A stretch of DNA of 64,000 nt, from NCBI GenBank assembly GCA_036399775.1, contig DASWMJ010000085.1, forward strand, positions 27,291 through 91,290, in the 5' to 3' direction. The notes under the pieces were generated by a model. That model saw only the letters and a program-made list of their open reading frames with translations, was not told the DNA's origin and ran no database searches. Both the position numbers and the translations under genes were made by a program. Below, piece by piece: positions 35,201 through 41,283 of the stretch. This DNA comes from JADMIH01 sp036399775 (GTDB taxonomy: Bacteria; Chloroflexota; Chloroflexia; QHBQ01; JADMIH01). Each line of letters opens with the position of its first letter. Position 1 is the stretch's first letter.

Positions 35201-36137
35201 GGCGGATGTTGTGGGTGCTCTCCGGGTTCTCGAACAGCAGGTAGCCGCGCTGCCTCTCCCTGGGCTGGTGGGGGTACATGGCCTGCGGGGAGAACCTGGC
35301 GGGGTCGAAAGCTCCCAACCCCAGCTCGTTCAGATACCGCTCGATCTGCTCCTCTTTCTTCTGCTTGTCCCATTCATCGAATAGCCTCTGCACGTCGAGG
35401 AATGCGCCGTGCCCGTCGAAGTGAACCACGTGGTAAGGTTCGCCAGCGTCTTTGGCGTCCCGCAGCACCTGGGCCAGCCGGTCGTAAGTGGGAGGGCGCA
35501 GTACGTCAAGCTGGAAGTGCGCGCGCGCCTCCTCGCTCAGGCCCTTGACGATGCGGCTGGCGACCGAGCGGAAGGGCACGTCGTTGCGCCCACCAGGGCG
35601 ACAGATCACCAGTAGGATGCGGATGGGGCCGGATTGGGTGCGTGGGATCAGGGGGTGGAGGGCGGGGTTGGGCAGGCTGCGCACGAAGTCGCCGGCGCGC
35701 AGGGCGAGGAGGGTTCCGGTAAGTGGGTCGCGCATCAATTCCCAGGGGATAGTAGTGGCGTCCACACCGCTGACTATTTCCACGCGGATGTCACTCAGGC
35801 GGGCGCGGAGGTCGGCCCACAGGAAGCGAGCATCTGCGTTTGTGCCAAATAGGCTGTTGAAGAGGTGCTCGCCCACCTCTTGCATCTTCTTCTCAACGTT
35901 CGCTGCTATCTTGGGTGCGGGGTCGGTGGGGTGCTCGAGGTAGTCCTCTAGATACCAGCGCAGTTGCTCTTGCTCCTGGGGGGTCAAGGTGAAGGTAAAG
36001 CTGGTTGGGATGGGCGCATGGAACTGCTGACCGCCCTGGTAATCAAGCAAGACATGATAGGTGTCGCCGTGCCTGGCAGTCTGCATGATACGCAGCATCG
36101 GCCTCTCAGTACGCGAGGTCGGGGTGAGACTTGACAT
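32193..36137 (-). CDS. CHAT protease - STAND ATPase - TPR protein
   Basis: 1314 residues. A CHAT (caspase-like) domain spans about 80-460, with the catalytic His in HFDGHGAF (H243) and Cys in LLVLNACRSAH (C336). A STAND/AP-ATPase follows: P-loop AFAGSGKTT (about 522-530), Walker B-like MLWIWDNVEP, sensor-like LLTSRRDE and a winged-helix region. From about residue 840 to 1250 TPR-like helices follow, and a low-complexity Gln/Pro tail. The order protease, switch ATPase, sensor is that of apoptosis-like bacterial immune proteins: TPRs sense, the ATPase oligomerises and CHAT cleaves a partner. AGGAG stands 6 nt before ATG 36137. Next genes in the unit are the small TM protein and the broken gene at 31020. 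The trigger and substrate are unknown. Confidence 0.9.
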   Translation of the reverse strand: MSSLTPTSRTERPMLRIMQTARHGDTYHVLLDYQGGQQFHAPIPTSFTFTLTPQEQEQLRWYLEDYLEHPTDPAPKIAANVEKKMQEVGEHLFNSLFGTNADARFLWADLRARLSDIRVEIVSGVDATTIPWELMRDPLTGTLLALRAGDFVRSLPNPALHPLIPRTQSGPIRILLVICRPGGRNDVPFRSVASRIVKGLSEEARAHFQLDVLRPPTYDRLAQVLRDAKDAGEPYHVVHFDGHGAFLDVQRLFDEWDKQKKEEQIERYLNELGLGAFDPARFSPQAMYPHQPRERQRGYLLFENPESTHNIRLVDGPDLGTLLREAGVPLLVLNACRSAHAEAPPAPDKLGDGSQAGEAAQTRTLDAHAKVRAYESLSQEVIEAGVAGVVAMRYNVYVVTGAQFVADLYASLVRGNTLGQAVREGRRRLFDNPMRSIAHQPLPLQDWPVPVVYEAAPIALFPRQQDGGALNITIHAADATQARGALDKDLPRPPDVGFYGRDETLLALDRAFDSRRIVLLHAFAGSGKTTTAAEFARWYSLTGGVEGPVLFTLFERPKPLARVLDQVGQIFGPVLERNSIHWLALDDGQRRQVALQLLRLVPMLWIWDNVEPVAGFPEGTPSTLPPPEQQELLDFLRDARDTKARFLLTSRRDERKWLGDLPARLTMPPMPMQERLELAKALAARYGRRIDEVEDWRPLLRYTGGNPLTITVVVGQALRDNLSTRQQIETYVAKLRKGEAAFEDEESEGRVKSLGASLSYGFNHAFNEEELRQLALLHMFQGFVNVDALVLIGAPEVEWSLPSVLGLSREAGVALLDRAAEVGLLTALGGGYYVIHPALPWFFKALFDQYYGDNPTSPIRAYVEAISHLGNYYTEQYERGNREVIGALVAEEENLLHARQLARANGWWGGIIGPMQGLRTLYDYTGRNGVWQRLVEEILPDFVDPATGGPLTGREEQWSLVTQYRVLLARAARQWEEAERLQWARVEWNRARAAPLLTLPPEELDATQKNAIRTLAASVVQLGDIQREQGKAECIRSYEEGYDLAFRINDKPLAAITAFNLAHTYMDVLALRDLDQAERWYSRSLELFDERDRLGRGGCYSQLGLVAYERFRAARDAEQPEEDLLRHLNVALGYYMQALALLPSGAVTDLAVTHNQLGLIYNEVGSDEYFGRALRHWQEAIRYREHMGDKYGAAHTQFNIASALARIGRFEEALLYADAALRNFTGFGPGASAAVENTQGLIAEIEKLMKEIEEGGTTSKRNPLRGKGRNLQRLLKGEDYEQHESNGQQEQRGTPNNGQVQPPPLLPGRAKRGG

Positions 36138-36252
36138 GCCATGCTCCTATAGTGCAAGTTATACATATGAAATTACTCTCAGGGCGAGTATAGCACTACT
36201 AGGACAAGTATAGCAAAGCTAGGGGTTGCATAGTTGTCTACAGCAGCCAAAT

Positions 36253-36286
36253 AAAAAACTCGGACAACATCGTGTCCGAGTTTTTT
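36253..36286 (-). terminator. Intrinsic terminator of tRNA-Gln
   Basis: Arms AAAAAACTCGGACA and TGTCCGAGTTTTTT around a 6-nt loop, followed on either strand by a run of six T. It lies 14 nt beyond the CCA end of the tRNA on the minus strand and separates the tRNA from the CHAT gene. Confidence 0.9.
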
Positions 36287-36300
36287 CGCGCCTATCTTAC

Positions 36301-36374
36301 TGGCTGGGGCGCAAGGATTCGAACCTCAACTTACTGATCCAGAGTCAGCTGTCCTACCGTTAGACGACGCCCCA
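36301..36374 (-). tRNA. tRNA-Gln (anticodon CUG)
   Basis: The minus strand folds as a full cloverleaf of 74 nt: acceptor stem TGGGGCG paired with CGCCCCA, discriminator G and an encoded CCA at 36303-36301. The D arm holds TAACGGTAGGAC. The anticodon arm is CTGA-CTCTGGA-TCAG with anticodon CTG, which reads CAG (Gln), and the T arm contains GGTTCGAATCC. A consensus promoter lies 12 nt upstream and a terminator just downstream, so it should be functional. Its 3' half is duplicated at 30975-31014 and, decayed, near 3005-3022, marking it as an island integration site. Confidence 0.95.
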
Positions 36375-36385
36375 ATGCGAATCAT

Positions 36386-36414
36386 ATTATAGCAAGCTCC
36401 TGCGTGTTTGTCAA
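36386..36414 (-). promoter_or_regulatory. Consensus sigma-70 promoter of tRNA-Gln
   Basis: Perfect TTGACA (36414-36409) and perfect TATAAT (36391-36386) separated by 17 nt on the minus strand. The first tRNA base (36374) lies 11 nt after the -10 box. Confidence 0.9.
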
Positions 36415-36536
36415 ACTTCATGCTGAAATTTTTATGCAAAACTACATTTTATAGGCAACAACAGAGTTAAGAAGCATTATATGCAGGGCTATTACCTCTA
36501 CCTGGATACTATATACACATCTTACCTAACAACCCC

Positions 36537-36565
36537 TTGCCCTTATAGAACATATGTGCTATAAT
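36537..36565 (+). promoter_or_regulatory. Sigma-70 promoter of the VOC gene
   Basis: TTGCCC (36537-36542) and perfect TATAAT (36560-36565) with a 17-nt spacer, about 75 nt before the ATG at 36641. No terminator separates it from the gene. Confidence 0.75.
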
Positions 36566-36640
36566 GTATATGCCCATGAAAAAGGCATCACACCAACAGG
36601 GCAATCGAGAATCACCCCATAACCAGGAGGGCTTTACCAA

Positions 36641-37021
36641 ATGGCACTTACAGGCATTTCGGTTGTTTCCATCTACGTCAGCGACCAGGACAAGGCGCTC
36701 GATTTCTACACCAACAAGCTAGGCTTCGAGAAGCGGTTCGACGCGCCATTTTACGAGGAGAGCGAGCACAGGTGGGTGACGGTCGCGCCCCCAGGCTCTA
36801 GCACGGAGATCGTGCTGATAAAGGGCTATGCCGACTGGTCGGAGGAGCGCGTCGGCAAGAATACGGGTATAGCTCTCTCTGTTGAGGACATCGTGGGTAC
36901 CTTCGCGGACCTCAAGGCGAAGGGAGTTGACATAACAGAGGAGCCGAACCAGCAACCCTGGGGCATGCAAGCTCAGTTCAAGGACCAGGACGGCAACTCG
37001 TATGTTGTCGTGGGGCAGTAA
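36641..37021 (+). CDS. VOC-family (glyoxalase/bleomycin-resistance-like) protein
   Basis: This 126-residue protein starts VSIYVSDQDKALDFYTNKLGF, the first beta-alpha-beta module of vicinal-oxygen-chelate proteins, with the second module ending QAQFKDQDGNSYVVVGQ (Asp-Gly-Asn-x-hydrophobic strand). A typical metal-ligand Glu seems to be replaced in the last strand (SYVVVGQ where many have xxELxQ), so enzymatic activity is uncertain. AGGAGGG lies before the ATG and a good promoter upstream. It may be a small-molecule binding or resistance protein. The downstream hydrolase gene is 150 bp away. Confidence 0.85.
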   Translation: MALTGISVVSIYVSDQDKALDFYTNKLGFEKRFDAPFYEESEHRWVTVAPPGSSTEIVLIKGYADWSEERVGKNTGIALSVEDIVGTFADLKAKGVDITEEPNQQPWGMQAQFKDQDGNSYVVVGQ

Positions 37022-37171
37022 GCAATTGTATAAGTTGCAGCTAAGGAACTCAACAAGAGGGGTCCTAGGGTTCGCATGTCCTGCCGCTATAATTGTTCCG
37101 GTAGGACATACAACGCGCTCAGGCACTTATAAGCTCACCGCTAACTCTAATCTATTGGGAGGAAATGCGAT

Positions 37172-38014
37172 ATGTCTGACTTGACGACGCAGAGCGCGAC
37201 GGGATACCTGGAGGTGGAGGGCGGCAAGCTCTACTACGAAGTGGCGGGGGAGGGGCACCCACTCTTGCTCATCCATGCGGGTGTCGCCCACAACGCCATG
37301 TGGGACGGCCAGTGGGAGGAGTTCGCCCGGCGCTACCGCGTCATCCGGTACGATACGCGCGGGTTCGGCAAGACTACCCTTGAGTCGGAGGAGGTCTCCT
37401 TCTCCAACCGCCAGGATATTCACGACCTGCTCACACACCTGGGGGTTGATAAAGCGTATGTGGTCGGCGTCTCGCGGGGTGGGCAGATCGCCACCGACTT
37501 CACCCTTGAGCACCCGGAGATGGTGGACGGCCTGGTGCTGGTGGCTGCGGGCCTGGGAGGTTACAACGAGGGCGAGCTTACCGAGGAAGAGCAGTCTCTC
37601 TCCGGTGAGATGGAGAAGTTGTGGGAGGCTAAGGACTGGGACCGCCTCTCCGAGATGGAGATGAACTACTGGCTCAACGGCCCCACCCAGCCCAAAGACC
37701 GCGTGCCCGCCAAGCTACGAGACAAGGTGCGCGGCATGATCCACTACAACTACTCGAACCAGCCCTACGAGGGCAAGCCGCGCACCCTCACGCCCCCCGC
37801 GATTGGCCGCCTCGGTGAGATCAAGGTGCCTACCCTCGTTATCGTGGGCACCCTGGACGAATCCGCTGTGATGAGGATCGCGGACGTACAGGCCCAGGGC
37901 ATACCGGGCGCGAAGAAGGTGGTCATGCAGGGCACCGCCCACCTTCCCAACATGGAGCGCCCGGAAGAGTTCAACCGGATAGTGCTCGACTTCCTCGACG
38001 GCATCGGTGCCTAG
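37172..38014 (+). CDS. Alpha/beta-fold hydrolase
   Basis: 280 residues. The oxyanion loop region is LLIHAGVAHNAMWDGQW, the nucleophile elbow GVSRGG (S101), the acid VGTLDES (Asp about 229) and the histidine GTAHLPNMERPEEF. The fold suits epoxide or carboxylic-ester hydrolases, peroxidases and C-C hydrolases, and the exact substrate cannot be read. A GAGG-type site (GGGAGG) lies 8-12 nt before the ATG at 37172. A hairpin terminator follows the stop. No signal peptide, so cytoplasmic. Confidence 0.88.
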   Translation: MSDLTTQSATGYLEVEGGKLYYEVAGEGHPLLLIHAGVAHNAMWDGQWEEFARRYRVIRYDTRGFGKTTLESEEVSFSNRQDIHDLLTHLGVDKAYVVGVSRGGQIATDFTLEHPEMVDGLVLVAAGLGGYNEGELTEEEQSLSGEMEKLWEAKDWDRLSEMEMNYWLNGPTQPKDRVPAKLRDKVRGMIHYNYSNQPYEGKPRTLTPPAIGRLGEIKVPTLVIVGTLDESAVMRIADVQAQGIPGAKKVVMQGTAHLPNMERPEEFNRIVLDFLDGIGA

Positions 38015-38039
38015 AGAAGCCGGTTCTATGGTATGATGG

Positions 38040-38072
38040 GGGCACCGCCAGAGCGCGGTGCCCTCTTATTTT
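38040..38072 (+). terminator. Intrinsic terminator of the hydrolase gene
   Basis: A 9-bp perfect GC-rich stem (GGGCACCGC, GCGGTGCCC) with a 6-nt loop, followed by TCTTATTTTG. It lies 25 bp after the stop at 38014. Confidence 0.8.
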
Positions 38073-38107
38073 GTACAGTGTCCTCTTGACCAGGGAGGTA
38101 GCGAGAT

Positions 38108-38326
38108 ATGGCAAACGAAAAGTGGGAGTACAAGGTCATCAAGATCAATGACGAAGGCAGGGATCTCTCACCCAATTCGTCGTGGGGCGACATCAACAAG
38201 CTCGCGGGGGAAGGCTGGGAGTACCACGAAGTCCTTGGTTGGAACGTAAACGCGGGCTGGGGGCACCTGCTCTTCCGCAAGCCGCTCGAAGAAGAGGACT
38301 CCTCCAAGTCCCGCAAGAAGGGGTAG
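38108..38326 (+). CDS. DUF4177-like small protein
   Basis: This 72-residue protein has KWEYKVIKI at the start, then INKLAGEGWEYHEVLGW and HLLFRKP, the pattern of DUF4177 (WEYKvv ... LN.lg.eGWelv ... lLkR). Function unknown. AGGGAGG lies upstream of the ATG. The tail is charged (EEEDSSKSRKKG). It begins 36 bp after the terminator and is followed closely by the C39-like peptidase gene (13 bp), perhaps on one transcript. Confidence 0.75.
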   Translation: MANEKWEYKVIKINDEGRDLSPNSSWGDINKLAGEGWEYHEVLGWNVNAGWGHLLFRKPLEEEDSSKSRKKG

Positions 38327-38339
38327 CGACTGAGCCGGT

Positions 38340-39575
38340 ATGCCCAAACCATACGTCGTCGCCCGCCTGCTGCTTGTCTTATTCATATGCCATACGCCCC
38401 TGGCTGCCTACAGCGCGCCCAGTATGAGCACGCCACCCAACGCGCAGTATAAGACCGCCCTCACGCGCTGGCGGGCCGCCGAGAAGGGCTTCGCGGGCTG
38501 GGAGGTCATCGGCGTCGCTCCGGATGCGGGCGGCTCTCTCCGGCTCGACCCGCAGACCGCTACCCAGTCCAGCGACAATTACCCGGGCCCGGCGAATGGG
38601 CTGAGCTACTATAATGGCGGCGCTTTCCTCGTGGGCGAAGCCACCGGCCCTGTCACGCTTTCGACCTTCCGCTTCTCAGAGGCGATAGCATCCTGGAACG
38701 CCAGCACGCCACCCGGCACCTGGATCGAGATCCAGCTTCGAGGCCGCACGGGAGCAAGGTGGACGCGCTGGTACAGCATGGGCGTGTGGGCGTCGGACGA
38801 GGCTACTGTCAAGCGCCACTCTATGGGTAGACAGCGCGACATGGACGGGTCCGTATCGGTGGACACGCTCCTCCTCAAGAATCCGCGCCGGGGCCTCGCC
38901 GCCAACGCTTTCCAGCTAAAGTTGCGGCTGTTCGCTACCGATCCCGCAAGTGTTCCTCTCGTCAGCAGCGCAGCCGTCGCTATCTCAACCAAACCAACCA
39001 CGCCTGGCACTCTGACACCGGGCAACCCTCAATTGTGGGGCAAGAAACTGGCGGTACCACAATGCTCGCAGATGGTTTACCAGGACGGCGGGGAAGTGTG
39101 GTGCAGCCCCACGTCTACCTCTATGGTGCTGGCATACTGGCGCGGGGATACCTCGGCCTGCGAGCCGCGAGTGCGTGCGGCAGTAGACGGCGTGTACGAC
39201 CACCTGTACGATGGGCACGGCAACTGGCCCTTCAACACGGCTTACGCGGCAACGGCTGGCATGGAAGGCTATGTCGCTCGCTTCTCAAGTCTAGCCGAGG
39301 CCGAAAAGTGGATTGCCGTGGGCGTGCCGGTCATATTCAGTTTCGGTTGGAAGCCGGGAGAGCTTACGGGCGCTTCCATACCGTCCAGCAACGGCCATCT
39401 CGCGGTCCTCGTCGGCTTTGACAGCGCAGGCAATCCCATCGTCAACGACCCGGCAGCCCCTTCCAACGGTACGGTGCAGCGCACTTATCCCCGCGCCGAA
39501 TTGGAGCGCCTCTGGCTCCAACACTCAGGCGGCACCGTCTACCTCATCCATCCCCCTGGGCACGAGGTCCCTTAG
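38340..39575 (+). CDS. Secreted C39-like cysteine peptidase
   Basis: 411 residues with an N-terminal signal peptide (VVARLLLVLFICHTPLAAYS). The first 210 residues form an unassigned beta-rich domain. The C-terminal part is a C39-type papain-fold: catalytic Cys in EVWCSPTSTSMVLAYW (C255), His in SNGHLAVLVGF (H353), and Asn/Asp in IVNDPAAPS (N369-D370). Relatives are extracellular peptidases or amidases of C39_2 type, often in Chloroflexota and Actinomycetota. The start ATG lies 13 bp after the previous gene. A period-7 repeat tract follows the stop. Confidence 0.82.
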   Translation: MPKPYVVARLLLVLFICHTPLAAYSAPSMSTPPNAQYKTALTRWRAAEKGFAGWEVIGVAPDAGGSLRLDPQTATQSSDNYPGPANGLSYYNGGAFLVGEATGPVTLSTFRFSEAIASWNASTPPGTWIEIQLRGRTGARWTRWYSMGVWASDEATVKRHSMGRQRDMDGSVSVDTLLLKNPRRGLAANAFQLKLRLFATDPASVPLVSSAAVAISTKPTTPGTLTPGNPQLWGKKLAVPQCSQMVYQDGGEVWCSPTSTSMVLAYWRGDTSACEPRVRAAVDGVYDHLYDGHGNWPFNTAYAATAGMEGYVARFSSLAEAEKWIAVGVPVIFSFGWKPGELTGASIPSSNGHLAVLVGFDSAGNPIVNDPAAPSNGTVQRTYPRAELERLWLQHSGGTVYLIHPPGHEVP

Positions 39576-39583
39576 CACTTAAT

Positions 39584-39632
39584 ACGCAATACGAGCTACG
39601 CAATACGTTTCACGTTTCACGTTTTACGCCGA
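39584..39632. repeat. Heptanucleotide tandem repeat (ACGNNNN)n
   Basis: Seven units of 7 bp each beginning ACG: acgcaat, acgagct, acgcaat, acgtttc, acgtttc, acgtttt, acgccga. The 7-bp period is kept although the unit changes. It lies 9 bp after the peptidase stop. The same period is seen at 48670, 54400, 56276, 58322, 59584, 60449 and 62071. Confidence 0.8.
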
Positions 39633-39845
39633 TTTGCACATCTATCCACACTATTTCCACACCTTTACACCCCTTTTCAACACCCTTCTCACGGATTCGA
39701 CACAAGTCCACATCCCTGTGCTATGATGAGCGAAGTAGGTGAAACAGGCGCGTAGTCCGGTTTCACATTTAAGCGGCAAATGCTGGCATCTAACGCTCAT
39801 GCCGGGCCGCTGAAAGCGGTAGTTCAGAACCACAGGAGCACGGCA

Positions 39846-41009
39846 ATGTTACAGGCATCAACCCTACCCTCGATAACCGACCTGTTGACCAGGGGCAAGC
39901 AGGCAGCGATGAGTGGACAGCGCGACCTGGCCCGCGAGATGCTGGCCTATGTCGTATACCTCCAACCCTCGAACGCGGAAGGCTGGCTCTGGCTGAGCGG
40001 CGTGGTGGACGTGCCCGAACAGGTGCGCTACTGCCTGGACAGGACCCTGCGTATCGAGCCTGACAATGCCCGCGCCCTGCGTGGCCTCGAATGGCTGAAT
40101 GCACGCCAGGGCGAAGTAGACGAGGCCCGCGCTGCCGCCGAGCGCGTCAAGCCCTACTGGCAGACCTCCAAGCCCAAGCCCCTACTCAATGTCGTCAAGA
40201 ACGCGCACGCCTCTACGGGTACGGCCACTGGTGAGACCCACCGGCGACCCGCGTCCTGGACTTCCATCGGCCTGACGCTGCCCAACTCCCGCATGTCGCG
40301 TAGCAACGCGCCCACGATGCCCGTATCCGGTGCTACCCTCGACCGCATCACGACCTCCCAGGTTCCAGTCACCGACCCTGTCTACCGCGAGGAAGTGCTG
40401 GCCGCCGACGACCTTTCACCTCGCTTCGTGAGCAATACCGCGCTGCACAACCTGTGGCGGGCCGTGCAAAAGGTCACGGGGGACGCAGGGTTGGAAGCTA
40501 TGCTCACCACATCTGAGATGGGCGAGTTGAAGGGTGTGATACCAGAGGCCGACGAAGAGCCTGGCATCAACTACACCCGCTTCAGCGCGTTCGCGGAGGC
40601 GATGGAAGAGTTCTACGACCACGCCGTTGAGCCTATGGAGGTGAAGGTGGGGCGCGAGATGTTCCGGCAGGAGCTATCGCTAAAGGGTAAAATGGCCGCA
40701 ATGAAGGGCATCCAATTCAAGCTGATGTCGCCCGAAAAGAAGCTACACACTATCCTGATGGAGCTAGCCGACGCCCACGCTCGCATGGGCATGGAAGCCT
40801 ACTTCGAGGAGCACGAGGGTGGCTATATGTTCGTTCTTGAGCACTGCCCCTACTGCTATGGACGCCTCACCAACGCACGCTGCAACGTCACGTCGGGCTT
40901 CCTGGCAGCAGGCATCGAGTGGGCAACGGGACACGCGATGGCCATAGAAGAGGTCACCTGCCGGGGACTGGACGAAGAGTACTGCGGCTACTGGATCGCT
41001 ACCCAATAA
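39846..41009 (+). CDS. V4R-domain regulator with N-terminal TPR-like segment
   Basis: About 387 residues from ATG 39846, chosen for AGGAG 8 nt upstream (an ATG at 39780 has none). Residues 10-95 are TPR-like (DLAREMLAYVVYLQPSNAEGWLWLSGV). After a low-complexity linker comes a helical heme/NO-binding-like region (about 185-290), and at the C-terminus a V4R domain with conserved cysteines (EHCPYCYGR, ARCNVTSGF, EVTCRGLDEEYCGYW). V4R domains bind small hydrophobic ligands and the Cys cluster may hold zinc. A role as ligand sensor is likely. An 11-bp hairpin follows the stop. Confidence 0.8.
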   Translation: MLQASTLPSITDLLTRGKQAAMSGQRDLAREMLAYVVYLQPSNAEGWLWLSGVVDVPEQVRYCLDRTLRIEPDNARALRGLEWLNARQGEVDEARAAAERVKPYWQTSKPKPLLNVVKNAHASTGTATGETHRRPASWTSIGLTLPNSRMSRSNAPTMPVSGATLDRITTSQVPVTDPVYREEVLAADDLSPRFVSNTALHNLWRAVQKVTGDAGLEAMLTTSEMGELKGVIPEADEEPGINYTRFSAFAEAMEEFYDHAVEPMEVKVGREMFRQELSLKGKMAAMKGIQFKLMSPEKKLHTILMELADAHARMGMEAYFEEHEGGYMFVLEHCPYCYGRLTNARCNVTSGFLAAGIEWATGHAMAIEEVTCRGLDEEYCGYWIATQ

Positions 41010-41032
41010 CGATTAGAGGCCAGTCAGGATCG

Positions 41033-41061
41033 GGGGCGCGGCAGCATGTATGCCGCGCCCC
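41033..41061 (+). terminator. GC-rich hairpin after the V4R gene
   Basis: An 11-bp perfect stem (GGGGCGCGGCA, TGCCGCGCCCC) with a 7-nt loop, 24 bp after the stop. There is no T-run behind it, so it is a weaker terminator or an mRNA-end stabiliser. Confidence 0.55.
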
Positions 41062-41149
41062 TGGTCATCTGTAAGCAACCATCGCGCAGATTGAGCGTTA
41101 CATAGACAAGGGTCAGGTGTTATGGCTATCAAGTGTTCATAATAGGGGT

Positions 41150-41231
41150 GTAGGGGCGTGATTTATCGCGCCCTGGCGGGGACGGCAGACTCGGTAACGA
41201 CAGACAAGGGCGCGATAAATCACGCCCCTAC
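41150..41231. mobile_element. MITE-like palindromic element, family GTAGGGGCGTGATTTATCGC
   Basis: Perfect 24-bp inverted repeats (41150-41173 and 41208-41231) flank a 34-bp spacer. The same left arm occurs at 63930-63953 with a different spacer and the start of a right arm at the window end. There is no open frame. Conserved arms with variable spacers suggest a small non-autonomous or REP-like element. Confidence 0.75.
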
Positions 41232-41283
41232 AAATATTTTCTCCGTTGGCAACGTCCAGGTTTTCAGGAAAGAAACATAACTC

